Assembly (NCBI GenBank): GCA_021234155.1
Contig: JAJEKV010000091.1
Span: forward strand, 3,603,501 to 3,667,500
Reading direction: 5' to 3'
Length of the DNA stretch: 64,000 bases
Source: Isoetes taiwanensis
Taxonomy: Eukaryota > Streptophyta > Lycopodiopsida > Isoetales > Isoetaceae
A model generated the notes under the pieces. It was not told where the DNA came from and ran no database searches. It saw nothing but the letters and a program-made list of their open reading frames with translations. The first letter of the stretch is position 1. Every line of letters begins with the position of its first letter. Position numbers and translations under genes: made by a program. Below are positions 36,073 to 47,639 of this stretch, one piece after another.

Positions 36073-37681
36073 AATATGCTCTAGAAGATTATGGGTTAAG
36101 AAGTTTGGAAGGCATTTTTTTGAAGATTGGAAGTTAAAAGTTTGGAAGACCCCATGGTACTTGATTCCATTCCCTAGCCATTCTTATCCATTTCTATTCT
36201 TACCCCTTGAAATTTCCTAGCCATTTTTCCCTATACTTATATTCTCTTTTGTTCACTCTTTCATACCCTATCATATCTTGCCTAATTTTTCTTTCCCAAT
36301 ACATCCTTATTCTCCCATAATTTATTCCCACCATTGCTCCCATAGCTTTTGCCCTTTTACCTCCTATGCCATGTTCTTGCAAATTCCCCCATACCTATTT
36401 ACCATTGTGCCATAAAAAGCCATGTTATGTGGAATATTCTCCTTCATAGTGCTCAAAATCTGGTATATTCCCCCAAATATTAGGGTTGCCTTTGCTCAAA
36501 TGGCTCACTCCTTCAATGTTTTTCATGGGTAGTCCCTTAAAACCATGGTTTAACTCTTCAAAAATACAAAATACGGAATATTCCTGGTTTATACTTCAAG
36601 AAATACGGTGACCGTATCGCGCAGATCTTCAGAAAATACAGCTGTTGTAAACCTAAAACTAGAAACAAGCTCGAATCACGCCGGAACCGAGTTTTTAAAC
36701 CATAAGACCTACCTAAACCTGGGTCCCTGCTCTTAAGCATCATATTAAGCCTAAATCTAAGCCCTAAGATGCCGGAATCATTAAATTCAAACTTATATAC
36801 CAGGGGGTCAACAACAGAAGTTTTTCGAAGGCCCAGAAGTATTCAGATCCCACATTGATCATTGCTGAGCAAGATCTGGACGATCCTTGAAGTTCTTGAG
36901 CTCTCCTCAATTGGATCTACAAGATCTAGTTGACATTACTTTCAAAAATTATTTATTGACTTGTGATGATTATTTGCCTGTGATTAAAGCTATGAAGCAT
37001 CCTTATATTCTATTATCATGATATATTTACCCTCATATCAATTCAAATTGATTGCCAAGTTGTCAAACCCATCTCTGATATTTTTTCTTAACAATTCTTG
37101 CCACAAAATATCTTATAGAAAATTTTCGTGTGTTTCCCAATTTCTTTGGCCCACTTGCCAGCTATTCTTAGGACTTGTGTAAGCCCAGGGAGTTGAAATC
37201 ATCCAAAAATACCACGTATAGCTCAAACTCAAAAAAATTGCTCTCGGGTTTGCACATTTTTTACTGTATTTTGCCAAATCCAGCCATAAAAAATACCTTT
37301 ATACCTCCAAATGATGATTTGACTATTTGCCTTTCTTCTTTATCACCACTGCAACCTATTTGCTTTGGAAATTTCAAAAAACATTATTGGTAGCTCCAAA
37401 TGTCATTTTCTGATCACTGTTTTCCACATTTGACCTCTATTGACCAAATTTTGACCACACTTTGAGCTCGAATAACTCACAAATTAAGTTTCTGACTCGG
37501 TCAGAGACTCTACTGTTGGTTACCTACAACTTTTTTGACCAAGTCTACAGTGCCTGACTCAACAAATCGATCTACATCTCAACACCACAACTGTTTTGGC
37601 AAAGGTGCCAGTTTTTGGAAATGGGAAAGGTATAGAACTTCAAAATTTTGAACTTGTCTTCGAAATTATCCTGCATAGACT

Positions 37682-37738
37682 GATCACCTTAAGTGATCTG
37701 GAGGTTCTAACCCCAATTTGAGTGAAAACTCGAATTGG
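37682..37738 (+). promoter_or_regulatory. LTR 3'-end double hairpin (U-A version)
   Basis: Hairpin 1 GATCAC-CTTAA-GTGATC at 37682-37698, PBS-like motif 37699-37712, hairpin 2 at 37713-37738 with GAAA loop. In hairpin 2 the fifth pair is U-A, where the minus-strand copy at 12289 has C-G and the copy at 21712 has U-G. Confidence 0.78.
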
Positions 37739-37781
37739 TTCCTTGTGGTTGACATTTGAGCCAGGTTTAGGGTCAACATTT

Positions 37782-37799
37782 TGGAGGTCCTACCGAGAT
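37782..37799 (+). promoter_or_regulatory. Primer-binding site
   Basis: TGGAGGTCCTACCGAGAT, identical to 3045-3062, three bases after the LTR end and 22 bases before the gag ATG at 37822. Confidence 0.78.
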
Positions 37800-37821
37800 T
37801 CTACCTGGATTTTGAGAAGTC

Positions 37822-39097
37822 ATGGCTCCAAAGCAGAAATTTCCAGCAGAGCAAGATCCAATATCAATGGAAGAACATGAGACTTCAGAACCCTGCAGAG
37901 ATAGATCTCTTCCCCCAAGTTTTTCAACTGGATTACTTCAAGGCTTACCTTACCAGCTTGAATTGAATGTGCCCACCCCATTGCCTACTTTTGATTCCAG
38001 TATGAGTGCTAATACTTTTCTAAGAATTTTTGAAGATTACTACAGGGATTATGGCTTTAAGAAAGGATGCAAGTTCTCACAATTTGAAAAGTGTTTTAAA
38101 GAGGAGAGTGAAGCTGGTGCTTGGCTGACTTATGAGAAGCTTATGGGAACCACTTCTTGGGATGATCTTGTTACCAAGTTTTTAGACAGGTTTGGAAAGC
38201 TTGCTGCTCCTAAGGACCTTGTTAATGAATTGCAAAATTTCCCCATTTATGCAGGTGAAAGTGTTAGTCAGTATAAGGAAAGATTCAGCACCTTCATGAG
38301 TAGATGTCAGAAATGCCAAGTTACTGTCCCCACGCTCTTTTTGGTGTCCTCTTTTATCAAAGGCCTATCTTCTAGACCAGAAATTCATAGAAAGCTTATC
38401 AAGATACAAGCTGCAGAAGGTTTTGATTCCATCTACAAAGTTTTTGCTAAAACTACTGAATTGACCAAAATGCTCTCTATCCTACCAGAAAAACATCATA
38501 GGTTTCAGCATGATCCCTTTTACCCTGATGCCACTGATGGCCCTTATGAACCTCACCATTCTGTTCCTATCTATGCTCTGCATAAAGAAAAGAAGAAAAC
38601 CAAATATGAAGAGGCTGATTCTCAAATCTCAGAGGTCAAAGCTGACTTGACAAAGGTAACTGAGGCTTTAGCAGAAGTAACTAAACAACTTGTGGAGCTC
38701 AAAGCAAGCAGAACAAGTAGAACTTATCCTGAATGTATTCATTGTAACAGAATTTCACACCCAGCTGATATTTGTTATTGGCAAATATGTCCTAAATGTA
38801 AAAAGAAAGGTCATTTTGGTAGGGAATGTCCAGCTTGTGCTTTTTGCAAGGAGATTGGTCATACTGACCTTAGGTGCTCTGTCAAAGAATATTTTGCCAA
38901 GCAAGAGAGGGAAAAGAAACCTGAGGCAACTCCACATGTAAGGTTTGCTAAATCTACTAGTTCTATAAGGTTTGTGCAGGCTACAGAAATGCCAAAGACT
39001 GAGGAAGTGATGGTGGTACAAACCAGGAGTATGGGAGATACCCATAGACTTGCTGAGCCTAACAAATTTGTTCCAGAGTGTTCCAGGAAATCAACAT
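37822..39097 (+). pseudogene. Family A2 gag with intact start and zinc knuckles, 3' truncated
   Basis: It opens with MAPKQKFPAEQ and is uninterrupted for about 425 codons: variable N-terminus, gag domain from about residue 40 (LPYQLELNVPTPLPTFD) to residue 230, charged linker, then three CCHC knuckles near residues 300-350 (CIHCNRISHPADIC, CPKCKKKGHFGREC, CAFCKEIGHTDLRC). At 39097/39098 it is cut and joined to a minus-strand LTR. It is the longest intact gag here. Bases 38768-39097 match 23562-23889 nearly perfectly. Confidence 0.9.
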
Positions 39098-40709
39098 AGT
39101 TATTCGAGCTCAAAGTGCAGTCAAAATTTGGTCAATAGTAGTCAAATTTGAAAACAGTGATCAGAGTTTGGAGTTTTGGAGTTGCCAAACGAATTTTTGA
39201 GAATTTCCAAAGCAAATATGCTGTAATGATGATGAGGAATATAGGCAAGTGGTCAGATTTCCATTTGGAAATGCAAAAGTATTTTTTGTGGCTGGATTTG
39301 GCAAAATACAGTCAAGAACAGTCAAAACAGAATGCAAAAATTTCTAACTCGAGTTGTGAGTGGAATTTTTTGTATTTTTCAAAACATATGGGCTCCAGAT
39401 GTCTCAAGGGTTGATGGCAAATGGGCCAAAAGCAATCAAAAGTGCATGGGGATTTTCTGTAGAATTTTGAATAAACAGAAATTGTAAAGAATCATAACAG
39501 AGTTAATTTCTTCAAGTAGGCATCAAATTTCATTGATATGGAGGTAGATCAATCATAAAAACGTTGGGTAATAATACTTCAGTACTTCAAAATCAACTTC
39601 AGGTCAATAAATAATTTCAATAGATAATTTCCAACCAAATCTCTTGGGACTTGATCGGGGAGTACTCAGAGTTTTCCAAAATCCTTCTAGTCATGCTCAG
39701 CAATGATCACAGTAAGGTTTATATGCTTCTGGGCCTTCAATAAAACTCTTTTGTCGAATCCCATGTATATATCTTAGTTTTCAAATGTTTGCTTAATCCT
39801 AGCCTTGATTGATGGGTTTATTTGGTTCTTAAAGAGCGGGAAGGTTAAAATAGGTAGGTTCCGAGGGCTCTGGTGCCAAATCCGGCGAGATTCGAGGTGG
39901 AAGCAGAAATTTAGGGTTCTTGGCTGTATTTTCTCAGAAATAGCGCGATACGATTCCGTATTTTTGCCCGTATATCCATGGAATATGCTGTATTCTTTAA
40001 TTTTGCAAAGCTAAACCATGGTTTTAGAAGGCCACTTATAGAAAATTGAAGAGATGGATCACTTTAGCAATGGCAACCCTAATTTTTCTTGGGAATATGC
40101 TAAGTCCTTGGGCATAATGATCAAGAATATTCCATAAGGTATACAAGTGGCATGGCATAATGGTAAGGATTTGCAAAAGGATTTTGGCTAGGGAAGTTTG
40201 CAAAAAACAAATGTCATAAGAAGTGAGAAGATATAGAGGCAATGGGGGGGATGTGGATGTAATAGAGAAAGAGAAATTTGGGCAAAGCAAAATAAAGTAT
40301 GCAAGGGTAAACAAAAGGGGGTATGGGTGTGGGAAAAGTGGCTAGAAAATCTCAATGGATAGAAATAGAATATGAATAATGATTAGATGAGGATGGCTAA
40401 GAGATAAAATCAAGCACCATGGGGTCTTCCAAACTTTTGGACTTCCAATCTTCAAAAAATATCTTCCAAACTTCATAACCCAGAATCTTCTAGAGCATAT
40501 TTTTGACTAAGCATTTTGACTTAAAATAAAGTACCTCACGTGAATTTGAACCTTGAGCACTTGTTGACCTGAAGAATGAACATCTTTTGACCTCCACATC
40601 AATATTGAATACCAAGAATCTTCCAAACTTTGACCTAGTCTTTTAAGATAAATTGACCTAGTTTGAATGCATAGACCACAATTAGCATGTTGCCCTTTGG
40701 GGGGCAACA
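39098..40709 (-). repeat. Family A LTR on minus strand, 3' end lost
   Basis: Minus-strand terminus TGTTGCCC at 40709; runs 1612 bp with TATA at 39765-39771 and the CGCGATACG motif near 39942. Its last 300 bp are missing at the junction with gag. It closely matches the minus-strand piece at 41896-42901. Its 5' end directly abuts pol sequence at 40710. Confidence 0.88.
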
Positions 40710-40886
40710 GCTAGTAAGTTTGAAAATCTTTGGGAGGGCCCCTATGAGGTGTCGGAACTTGCAGGCACCAATTCTTATTGGTTAAAGGATTTAACTTCAG
40801 GGATGCCACTTCCAAATCCTATCAACACTATTTACCTGAAAAGGTACTGGGATCAGCATATATGCTTGTCTCTTTTTATGTTCTAA
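40710..40886 (+). pseudogene. Integrase C-terminal fragment (A1 type)
   Basis: About 58 codons reading SKFENLWEGPYEV… to LKRYWDQHICLSLFMF and a TAA at 40884-40886. It matches the tail of the A1 element at 10145-10320 and keeps the tryptophan codon that became TGA there. It leads straight into its own 3' UTR, so this is the end of an element whose front was replaced by the LTR at 39098-40709. Confidence 0.88.
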
Positions 40887-41765
40887 AACTTAGACAAGTT
40901 AGAATTAAAGTTAAATATTAGATAGGTTGGATTAGATTTCACTTTGTCTTAAATTTAAAACTAATGTCTTCATTGAGTTTATATTTGCAGATTAGCCAGT
41001 ATGAAGGATGAGCTATCAAACAACTTCAGAACATGGATTTTTATTAATTGCCAAGTGTCATTTGCAGGAGCACCCTTTTTCCATCTTCATTCATCTGTCT
41101 CATTGTGGTCCTGCCCTCCATTCAGCCATGTACTCTCATTTTATCTCCCTAAATGTGCACTCTGCAAATTCAGCTTCACCATTATAGCAGAGTTGCAAGG
41201 ATTAAGATTAACTTGTTTGTATGTTTCCATGACAGGTGCATCCTTTCTCCATCTTTATTCATCTGCCATAAGTGGTCCTGCTATCCATTTAAACTCCTTA
41301 TTCTTGTTTTCATTCCCAAAAGAAAGCACTCTGCAATTTAGCTTCACCATCATGGCAGAGTTGCATTTTTAAGGATCAGGGAGGCATACATTTTCTTGTT
41401 TTGGCGAGATCTCAACTTTTGCACATTCACTTCACCCTCTCACACCCCATTTCCATCACCACCTCACCATATTCACACTCATTCTTACCTTTTCTTTTCA
41501 CACATTTTCTTGTTTTGGCGAGATTCCCACATTTACACACTCACCTCATTTCATACACTCCATTTCCATCACCATCTCACTATATTCATACTCGTTCTCA
41601 CCTTTTTCATTCACTCACATCCTCTCACTACCATATTCACCACTATTTCATCAACACTTGCACTTTATACCCTCTTTCTTCCATAATTCTCACTTAGACA
41701 CTTTGGGACAAAATTGAAGACCCCTTATGGCTGAGGGGACCAGCCTTTTTCTTGTTTTGGCGAGA
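40887..41765 (+). repeat. A1-type 3' untranslated region with three TTGTTTTGGCGAGA copies
   Basis: Two CTCTGC…GCAGAGTTGCA modules near 41158 and 41328. TTTTCTTGTTTTGGCGAGAT is near 41391 and again near 41507, and a third CTTGTTTTGGCGAGA abuts the LTR. GGCTGAGGGGACCAGCC is at 41729-41745. Other copies have two, so the CA/TC-rich segment has been partly duplicated here. Confidence 0.8.
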
Positions 41766-41895
41766 TGTTGCCCCCAAAGGGCAACATACTAATTGATTGG
41801 TTCATTTGTTAAAGTTAGGAAGGCTAAGTCAAAGGAGGACTTGGTAGTCAACATTGATATGAAGGTCAAAGGATATTTATCTTCAAGGTCAACTC
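41766..41895 (+). repeat. Family A LTR, 5' 130 bp only
   Basis: A full 5' terminus directly after the PPT region, then cut at 41895 where TGTTGACC, the inverted 3' terminus of a minus-strand LTR, begins. Confidence 0.85.
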
Positions 41896-42901
41896 TGTTG
41901 ACCTTAAACCTGGCTTTAAGGTCAACCACAAGGAACCAACTTGAGTTTTCACTCAAATTGGGGTTAGAACCTCCAGATCACTTAAGGTGATCAATCTATG
42001 CAAGGTAATTTCAAAGACAAGTTCAAAAATTTGAAGTTTTATACCTTTCCCATTTCCAGAAATTGATACCTTTGCCAAAACAGTTGTGATGTTGATATGC
42101 AGATCGATTTTTTGAGTCAATCACTGTAGACTTGGTCAAAAAAGTTGTAGGTAACCAATAGTAAAGCCTCTGACCAAGTCAGGAACTTGGTTTGTGAGTT
42201 ATTCGAGCTCAAAGTGCAGTCAAAATTTGGTCAATAGTAGTCAAATCTGAAAACAGTGATCAGAGTTTGGAGTTTTGAAGTTGCCAAACGAATTTTTGAG
42301 AATTTCCAAAGCAAATATGTTGTAATGATGATGAGGAATATAGGCAAGTGGTCAGATTTCCATTTGGAAATGCAAAAGTATTTTTTGTGGCTGGATTTGG
42401 CAAAATACAGTCAAGAACAGTCAAAACAGAATGCAAAAATTTCTAACTCGAGTTGTGAGTGGAATTTTTTGGATTTTTCAAAACATATGGGCTCCAGATG
42501 TCTCAAGGGTTGATGGCAAATGGGCCAAAAGCAATCAAAAGTGCATGGGGATTTTTTGTAGAACTTTGAATAAACAGAAATTGTAAAGAATCATAAAAGA
42601 GTTAATTTCTTCAAGTAGGCATCAAATTTCATTGATATGGAGGTAGATCAATCATAAAAATGTTGGGTAATAATACTTCAGTACTTCAAAATCAACTTCA
42701 GGTCAATAAATAATTTCAATAGATAATTTCCAACCAAATCTCTTGGGACTTGATCGGGGAGTACTCAGAGTTTTCCAAAATCCTTCTAGTCATGCTCAGC
42801 AATGATCACAGTAAGGTTTGTACGCTTCTGGGCCTTCAAGAAAACTCTTTTGTCGAATCCCATGTATATATCTTAGTTTTCAAATGTTTGCTTAATCTTA
42901 G
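41896..42901 (-). repeat. Family A LTR on minus strand, 3' portion
   Basis: Ends (minus sense) CAACA at 41896. It contains hairpin 2 (41936-41961, U-G pair), the PBS-like motif (41962-41975) and hairpin 1 (41976-41992). No PBS lies beyond the end. It is cut at 42901 by the next LTR terminus. Very similar to 39098-40000. Confidence 0.85.
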
Positions 42902-43554
42902 TGTTGCCCCCAAAGGGCAACATGCTAATTGTGGTCTATGCATTCAAACTAGGTCAATCTATCTTAAAAGACTAGGTCAAAGTTTGGAAGATTCTTGGTA
43001 TTCAATATTGATGTGGAGGTCAAAAGATGTTCATCCTTCAGGTCAACAAGTGCTCAAGGTTCAAATTCACATGAGGTACTTTATTTGAGGTCAAAATGCT
43101 TAGTCAAAAGTATGCTCTAGAAGATTCTGGGTTATGAAGTTTGGAAGACATTTTTTGAAGATTGGAAGTCAAAAAGTTTGGAAGACCCCATGGTGCTTGA
43201 TTTTATTCCTTAGCCATTCTCATCCAATCATTATCCATATTCTATTTCCATCCATTGAGATTTTCTAGCCACTTTTCCCACACCCATACCCTCCTTTTGT
43301 TTACCCTTGCATACTTTATTGTGCTTTGCCCAAATTTCTCTTTCTCTATTACATTCACATTCCTCCATTGCCTCTATATTCTCTCACTTCTTATGACATT
43401 TGTTTTTGCAAATTTCCTTAGCCAAAGCCCTTTTGCAATTCCTTACCATTTTGCCATGCCACTTGTATACCTTATGGAATATTCTTGATCATTATGCCCA
43501 AGTACTTAGCATATTCCCAAGGAAAATTAGGGTTGCCATTGCTAAAGTGATCCA
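42902..43554 (+). repeat. Family A LTR, 5' portion
   Basis: Starts with the intact palindromic terminus, carries the GTCAA-rich region, and is cut at 43554 exactly where another LTR terminus begins. The minus-strand LTR at 39098-40709 shows the sequence that would have followed (GATCCATCTCTTC). Confidence 0.85.
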
Positions 43555-44889
43555 TGTTGCCCCCAAAGGGCAATATGCTAATGAAGGATCCATATGTTCA
43601 AACTAGGTCAACTCATTAGAAGACTAGGGCAAAGCTTGGAAGGTTATTGTCACTCAACATTGTTATGGAGGTCAAAAGATGTTCATGCTTCAAGTCAAAC
43701 AATGCTCAAGGTTCAAACTTCACAAAAGGTATTTTATTCAAAGTCAAATGCTTAGTCAGGAATATGCTCTAGAAGATTCTGGGTTATGAAGTTTGGAAGA
43801 TATTGCTCGAAGTTTGGAAGTTAGAGTTTGGAAGATTCCCCTTTATGGTTTCACCCTTGTCACCTTGTTTAGCCATTTTTCCCTTCTTATATCCCCTAGC
43901 CACTTTTGCACCATTGCCCCCCACATTTGCTTTTTCCTTGCCATACACACTTACTCCATACCTTGTTTTCTTTACATCCATATCTTATTGTCATCTATCT
44001 CCACTATCCACATGAGCCTTTGTTGCCCCCATTGCCAATCTCTATTTCTCACCCCATATTTTATGGTTAAACCCTTGTTGGCTCTCCACTCCTTCAAATT
44101 GGTCTCATGGTCCTAATAACTTCAAATTAGGTTATGGGTATTTGATACCATGGTCTAAAGCATGCATAAAACTCCAAAATAATATAAGCTTTAAGCTTGA
44201 ACCATGGTAGAACTTTCCTAAAATCCCAAATACAGGAATATTCCCAGCATATTTAAGGGAAATACGCGAACCATATCGCGGAAATTCCCCGAAATATATG
44301 GCCATGAACCCTAAATCCGAGTTTCTGGCTCGAATCACGCCGGATTTGATTCCATTCTCCCTGCAACCAATCTATTCTTGGATCCCGGAACTTAAGCAAT
44401 AATTTAAGACTAAATTTGTCACCCGAAATCCCTGAAACCGAAATCCAAAAAACTATATACAGGGGAAACGCAATCAGAGCATTTTCGAAGGCCCAGAAGT
44501 ACTCAGATCCTACATTGATCATTGCTGAGCAAGATCTGGACGATCCTTGAAGTTCTTGAGCTCTCCTCAACTGGATCCACAAGATCTGGTTGACATTACC
44601 TTCAAAAATTATTTATTGACTTGAGAAGATTATTTTCCTGTGATTTAAAGCTATGAAGCATCCTTATATTCTGTTATCATGATATATTTACCTCCATATC
44701 AATTCAAATCGATTACCAAGTTGTCAAATCCATCTCTGATATATTATTCTACAATTCTTGCTACATAATATTCTACAGAAAATTCTAGTGTGTTTTTCTA
44801 TTCCTTTGGACCACTTGCCATCTATCCTTAGAGCCTGTGCAGTCCAAAGGAGTTGAAATCATTCAAAAATACCAGGTTTAGGGTCAACA
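43555..44889 (+). repeat. Family A LTR, 5' LTR of the A2 element, internally deleted
   Basis: Both termini are present (TGTTGCCC at 43555; GGTCAACA at 44889), but it is only 1335 bp. The region holding the TTGACC cluster and both hairpins is missing at about 44873, where AAAATACC runs into AGGTTTAGGG. CG-rich motif near 44261, telo-box near 44289, TATA at 44454-44460. Confidence 0.88.
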
Positions 44890-44892
44890 TTT

Positions 44893-44910
44893 TGGAGGTT
44901 CTACCGAGAT
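44893..44910 (+). promoter_or_regulatory. Primer-binding site
   Basis: TGGAGGTTCTACCGAGAT, three bases after the LTR end, 22 bases before the gag ATG at 44933. Confidence 0.78.
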
Positions 44911-45823
44911 TTCTACCTGGATTTTCGAACTCATGGCTCCAAAACAAAAGTTTCCAGCAGAGCAAGAACCAATGGAAGATCAGGAGACTTCAGAGCCTTT
45001 CAGAGATAGATCTCTTCCCCCTAATTTTGCAAGTGGATTACTTCAAAGCTTGCCTTATCAGTTTGAGTTGAATATGCCTACTCCATTGCCTACTTTTGAT
45101 TCCAGCATGAGTGCTAATACTTTTCTAAGGGTCTTTGAAGATTATTACAGGGATTTTGGCTTCAAAAACGGATGCAAGCTATCACAATTCGAAAAGTGTT
45201 TTAAAGAGGAAAGTGAAGCTGGGCTGACTTATGAGAAGCTTATGGGGACCACTTCTTGGGATGATCTTGTCACCAAGTTTTTGGACAGGTTTGGAAAACG
45301 TGCTGCTCCTAAAGACCTTGTTAATGAGTTGCAAAATTTCTCCATTTATGCAGGTGAAAGTGTGAGCCAGTATAAGGAAAGATTCAGTACCTTCATGAAT
45401 AGATGCCAGAAAGTTCAAGTCATTGTTCCCACACTCTTTTTGGTGTCCTCCTTTATTAAAGGCTTATCTTCTAGACCAGAAATTCACAGGAAGCTTATCA
45501 AGATTCAAGCTGCAGAAGGTTTTGATTCCATCTACAAAGTTTTTGCCAAGACCACTGAATTGACCAAAATGTTTTCTATCCTACCAGAAAAACATCATAG
45601 CTTTCATCATGATCCTTTTTACCCTGATGCCACTGATGGTCCTTATGAACCTCACCATTCTACTCCTATTTATGTTGTGCATAAAGAGAAGAAAAAAGAA
45701 GAAGCTGATTCTCAGATTTTAGAAGTCAAGGCAGACCTAACAAAGGTGACTGAAGCTTTAGCAGAAGTGACCAAACAACTTGTGGAGTTCAAGGCAAGCA
45801 GGGCAGGTAGAACTTACCCTGAA

Positions 45824-45968
45824 TGTATTCATTGCAATAGAACTTCACATCCAGCTGACATTTGTTATTGGCAAATATGTCCTAAATGTAAAAAGAAAGG
45901 TCACTTTGGTAGAGAATGTCCAGTCTGTGCTTTTTTGCAATGAAATTGGCCATACTGACCTCAGATGC
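45824..45968 (+). other. Domain: three tandem CCHC zinc knuckles (nucleocapsid)
   Basis: CIHCNRTSHPADIC, CPKCKKKGHFGREC and a third CxxC-x4-H-x4-C split by the one-base insertion. All are CX2CX4HX4C. The same three occur in families A, B and C. Most plant gypsy gags carry one or two, as I recall. Such knuckles bind genomic RNA. Confidence 0.85.
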
Positions 45969-46454
45969 ACTGTTAAAGAATATTTTGCCAAGCAAGAAAG
46001 GGAGAAGAAGTCTGAGGCAACTCCTCATGTAAGATTTGCAGAGCCTACTAGCTCTATAAGGTTTGTACAAGCTACAGAGGTGCCAAAGACTGAAGAAGTG
46101 ATGGTGGTACAAACCAGAAGTATGGGAGATTCCCACAGACCTGCTGAGCCTACCAAGTTTGTTCCAGAGCATTCTACGAGATCAGCACTGCCACCACCAC
46201 CTGTTATGGGAGCCTCTCCTCAAGAAATAGCTCCACCTCCCCAACAAAAATATGGTAAGAAAGATCATGACTTTGATGAGTTGGATGTTTTACTGAAAAA
46301 TTCCAAAGTAAGTGTGGACCTATTTACACTGTTAAAGATTGCACCTGGTTATAGGGAAAAGTTACTACAACAAACTACTTTTAGTGAAGCAGTAGCTTGT
46401 GTAGGTGTTGCAAATGCCACTAATCTTATTCTGGCCCAAAATGAAGAAGACCCA

Positions 46455-46845
46455 GGTGCATTTATGTGCTCAGCTACTCTAGGAGGTTATTCTTTTTCCA
46501 ACGTGTTGTTAGATGGAGGCTCACCTCTAAATATCATGCCTTATCATGTTATGAAAAAGTGTGGGCTCGAGATAGATAAAAGGTCATCTGTTTTGTTAAA
46601 ATCTTTTTCTAATGCTAAGATAGCACCAGTTGGAATTGTGACCAAGGTCCCTGTTAACACTGAAGGCATTGTTGTAGCTGCCAATTTTGTTGTTGTTGCT
46701 TTTGAGGATTTAGGAGAAGATGCAGACATATATGATCTCTTGCTGGGAAGAAGGTGGATGGCTACAGTTGATGCTAGGCCAATCTGGTCTGAAGGAAGAT
46801 GCACCATTTCAAATGGCACTCAAGTGGCCACAATCTACAACCAGG
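46455..46845 (+). other. Domain: retroviral-type aspartic protease
   Basis: The active-site motif is LLDGGSPLNIMP with the Asp codon at 46512-46514, and a DLLLGRRWM stretch follows. The D-G-G-S form replaces the usual D-S/T-G and is shared by all copies here. It would cleave gag-pol in the particle. Confidence 0.85.
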
Positions 46846-47009
46846 ACGGTTCCTATGGCTTCAATGACGAGGTACATTTTATCAAAGAAATGCTTATAGA
46901 AGAACCACTAGGATCCTATAGTCTAGCAACTCCTAGCATAAAGAAAAATGATTTGATCCCTTTAATTAGAGAGTGTGCACCACCCTCTGAAGATGGTAGA
47001 AGAGGTTGT

Positions 47010-47380
47010 CTATGGTTTGATGGGGGAATATCAAAGAAATTGAATGTAGCTTCATCTGCAGCTATATTAAAAGATACTGCCAATAAACTTTTGGCTAAGG
47101 TAGGAAGGATTTTTCCCCAAATAACTTCTAATGTAGCAGAATACAAGGCTTTGATTGCAGGTCTCCAGGAAGCTAGAGCTATGGATATTTCAATTATACA
47201 TATCTATGGGGATTCTCAGTTAGTCTGCAGACAGGTTAATGGTGAATATCAAGCCAAGAATGCTGATATGGAGCTTCAGAGAAACCAGGTAATGGGGATG
47301 CTTGCTCATTTTACTTCTTGGAAAATTTCTCATATCCCAAGGGAGCAGAATTGGGAAGTTGATGCTTTGTGCAGAGACAG
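47010..47380 (+). other. Domain: archaeal/plant-type RNase H (aRNH) located before RT
   Basis: The four catalytic residues are in the expected context: Asp in WFDGGISKK (47019), Glu in VAEYKALIAGL (47139), Asp in IYGDSQLVCRQV (47211) and Asp in EVDALCR (47361). The layout is that of RNase HI of archaeal and plant type, not Ty3-type. It sits between protease and RT, in frame with the protease. It would degrade RNA of the RNA-DNA hybrid in reverse transcription. Confidence 0.88.
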
Positions 47381-47639
47381 TTTGATGACTTATTATCTGA
47401 GGGAGCTATACCAGAGGAAGATCTCGATGAGGATGAGGCTAAGGAGCTTTGTCCCATACTAGTTATAAATGCATCCCAGGAAAAAGCAATCAATGAAGTT
47501 ATAATCAACAAGCATGGCCAGCAAAGAACTCTGTTTGTGGGAGATCTTTTTGACACACAAAACAAGGAAGAGATCAATAAATTCTTTAAAGAGAGAAGTG
47601 ATGTGTTTGCCTGGGATTATTCTGAGCAGAAGAATAAAT

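Larger units (their letters stand above)
35864..37778 (+). repeat. Complete family A LTR (5' LTR of the gag piece at 37822)
   Basis: Both termini are present, TGTTGCCC…GGGCAACA at 35864 and GGTCAACA at 37778, 1915 bp. A PBS starts four bases later. Parts in order: GTCAA-rich region 35910-36072, CG-rich ATACGGTGACCGTATCGCGC (about 36603), TATA box 36794-36800, TTGACC cluster about 37428-37460, hairpins 37682-37738. It is the best reference LTR in the window. It entered an A1 RT gene, whose fragment lies directly upstream. Confidence 0.93.

Noticed and set aside
43255-44116. Several 60-110 codon frames in LTR DNA (also near 13500, 22100, 28000 and 61800)
   Set aside because: They fall in LTR sequence, change length between near-identical copies and resemble no protein family; they are chance frames in pyrimidine-rich DNA.
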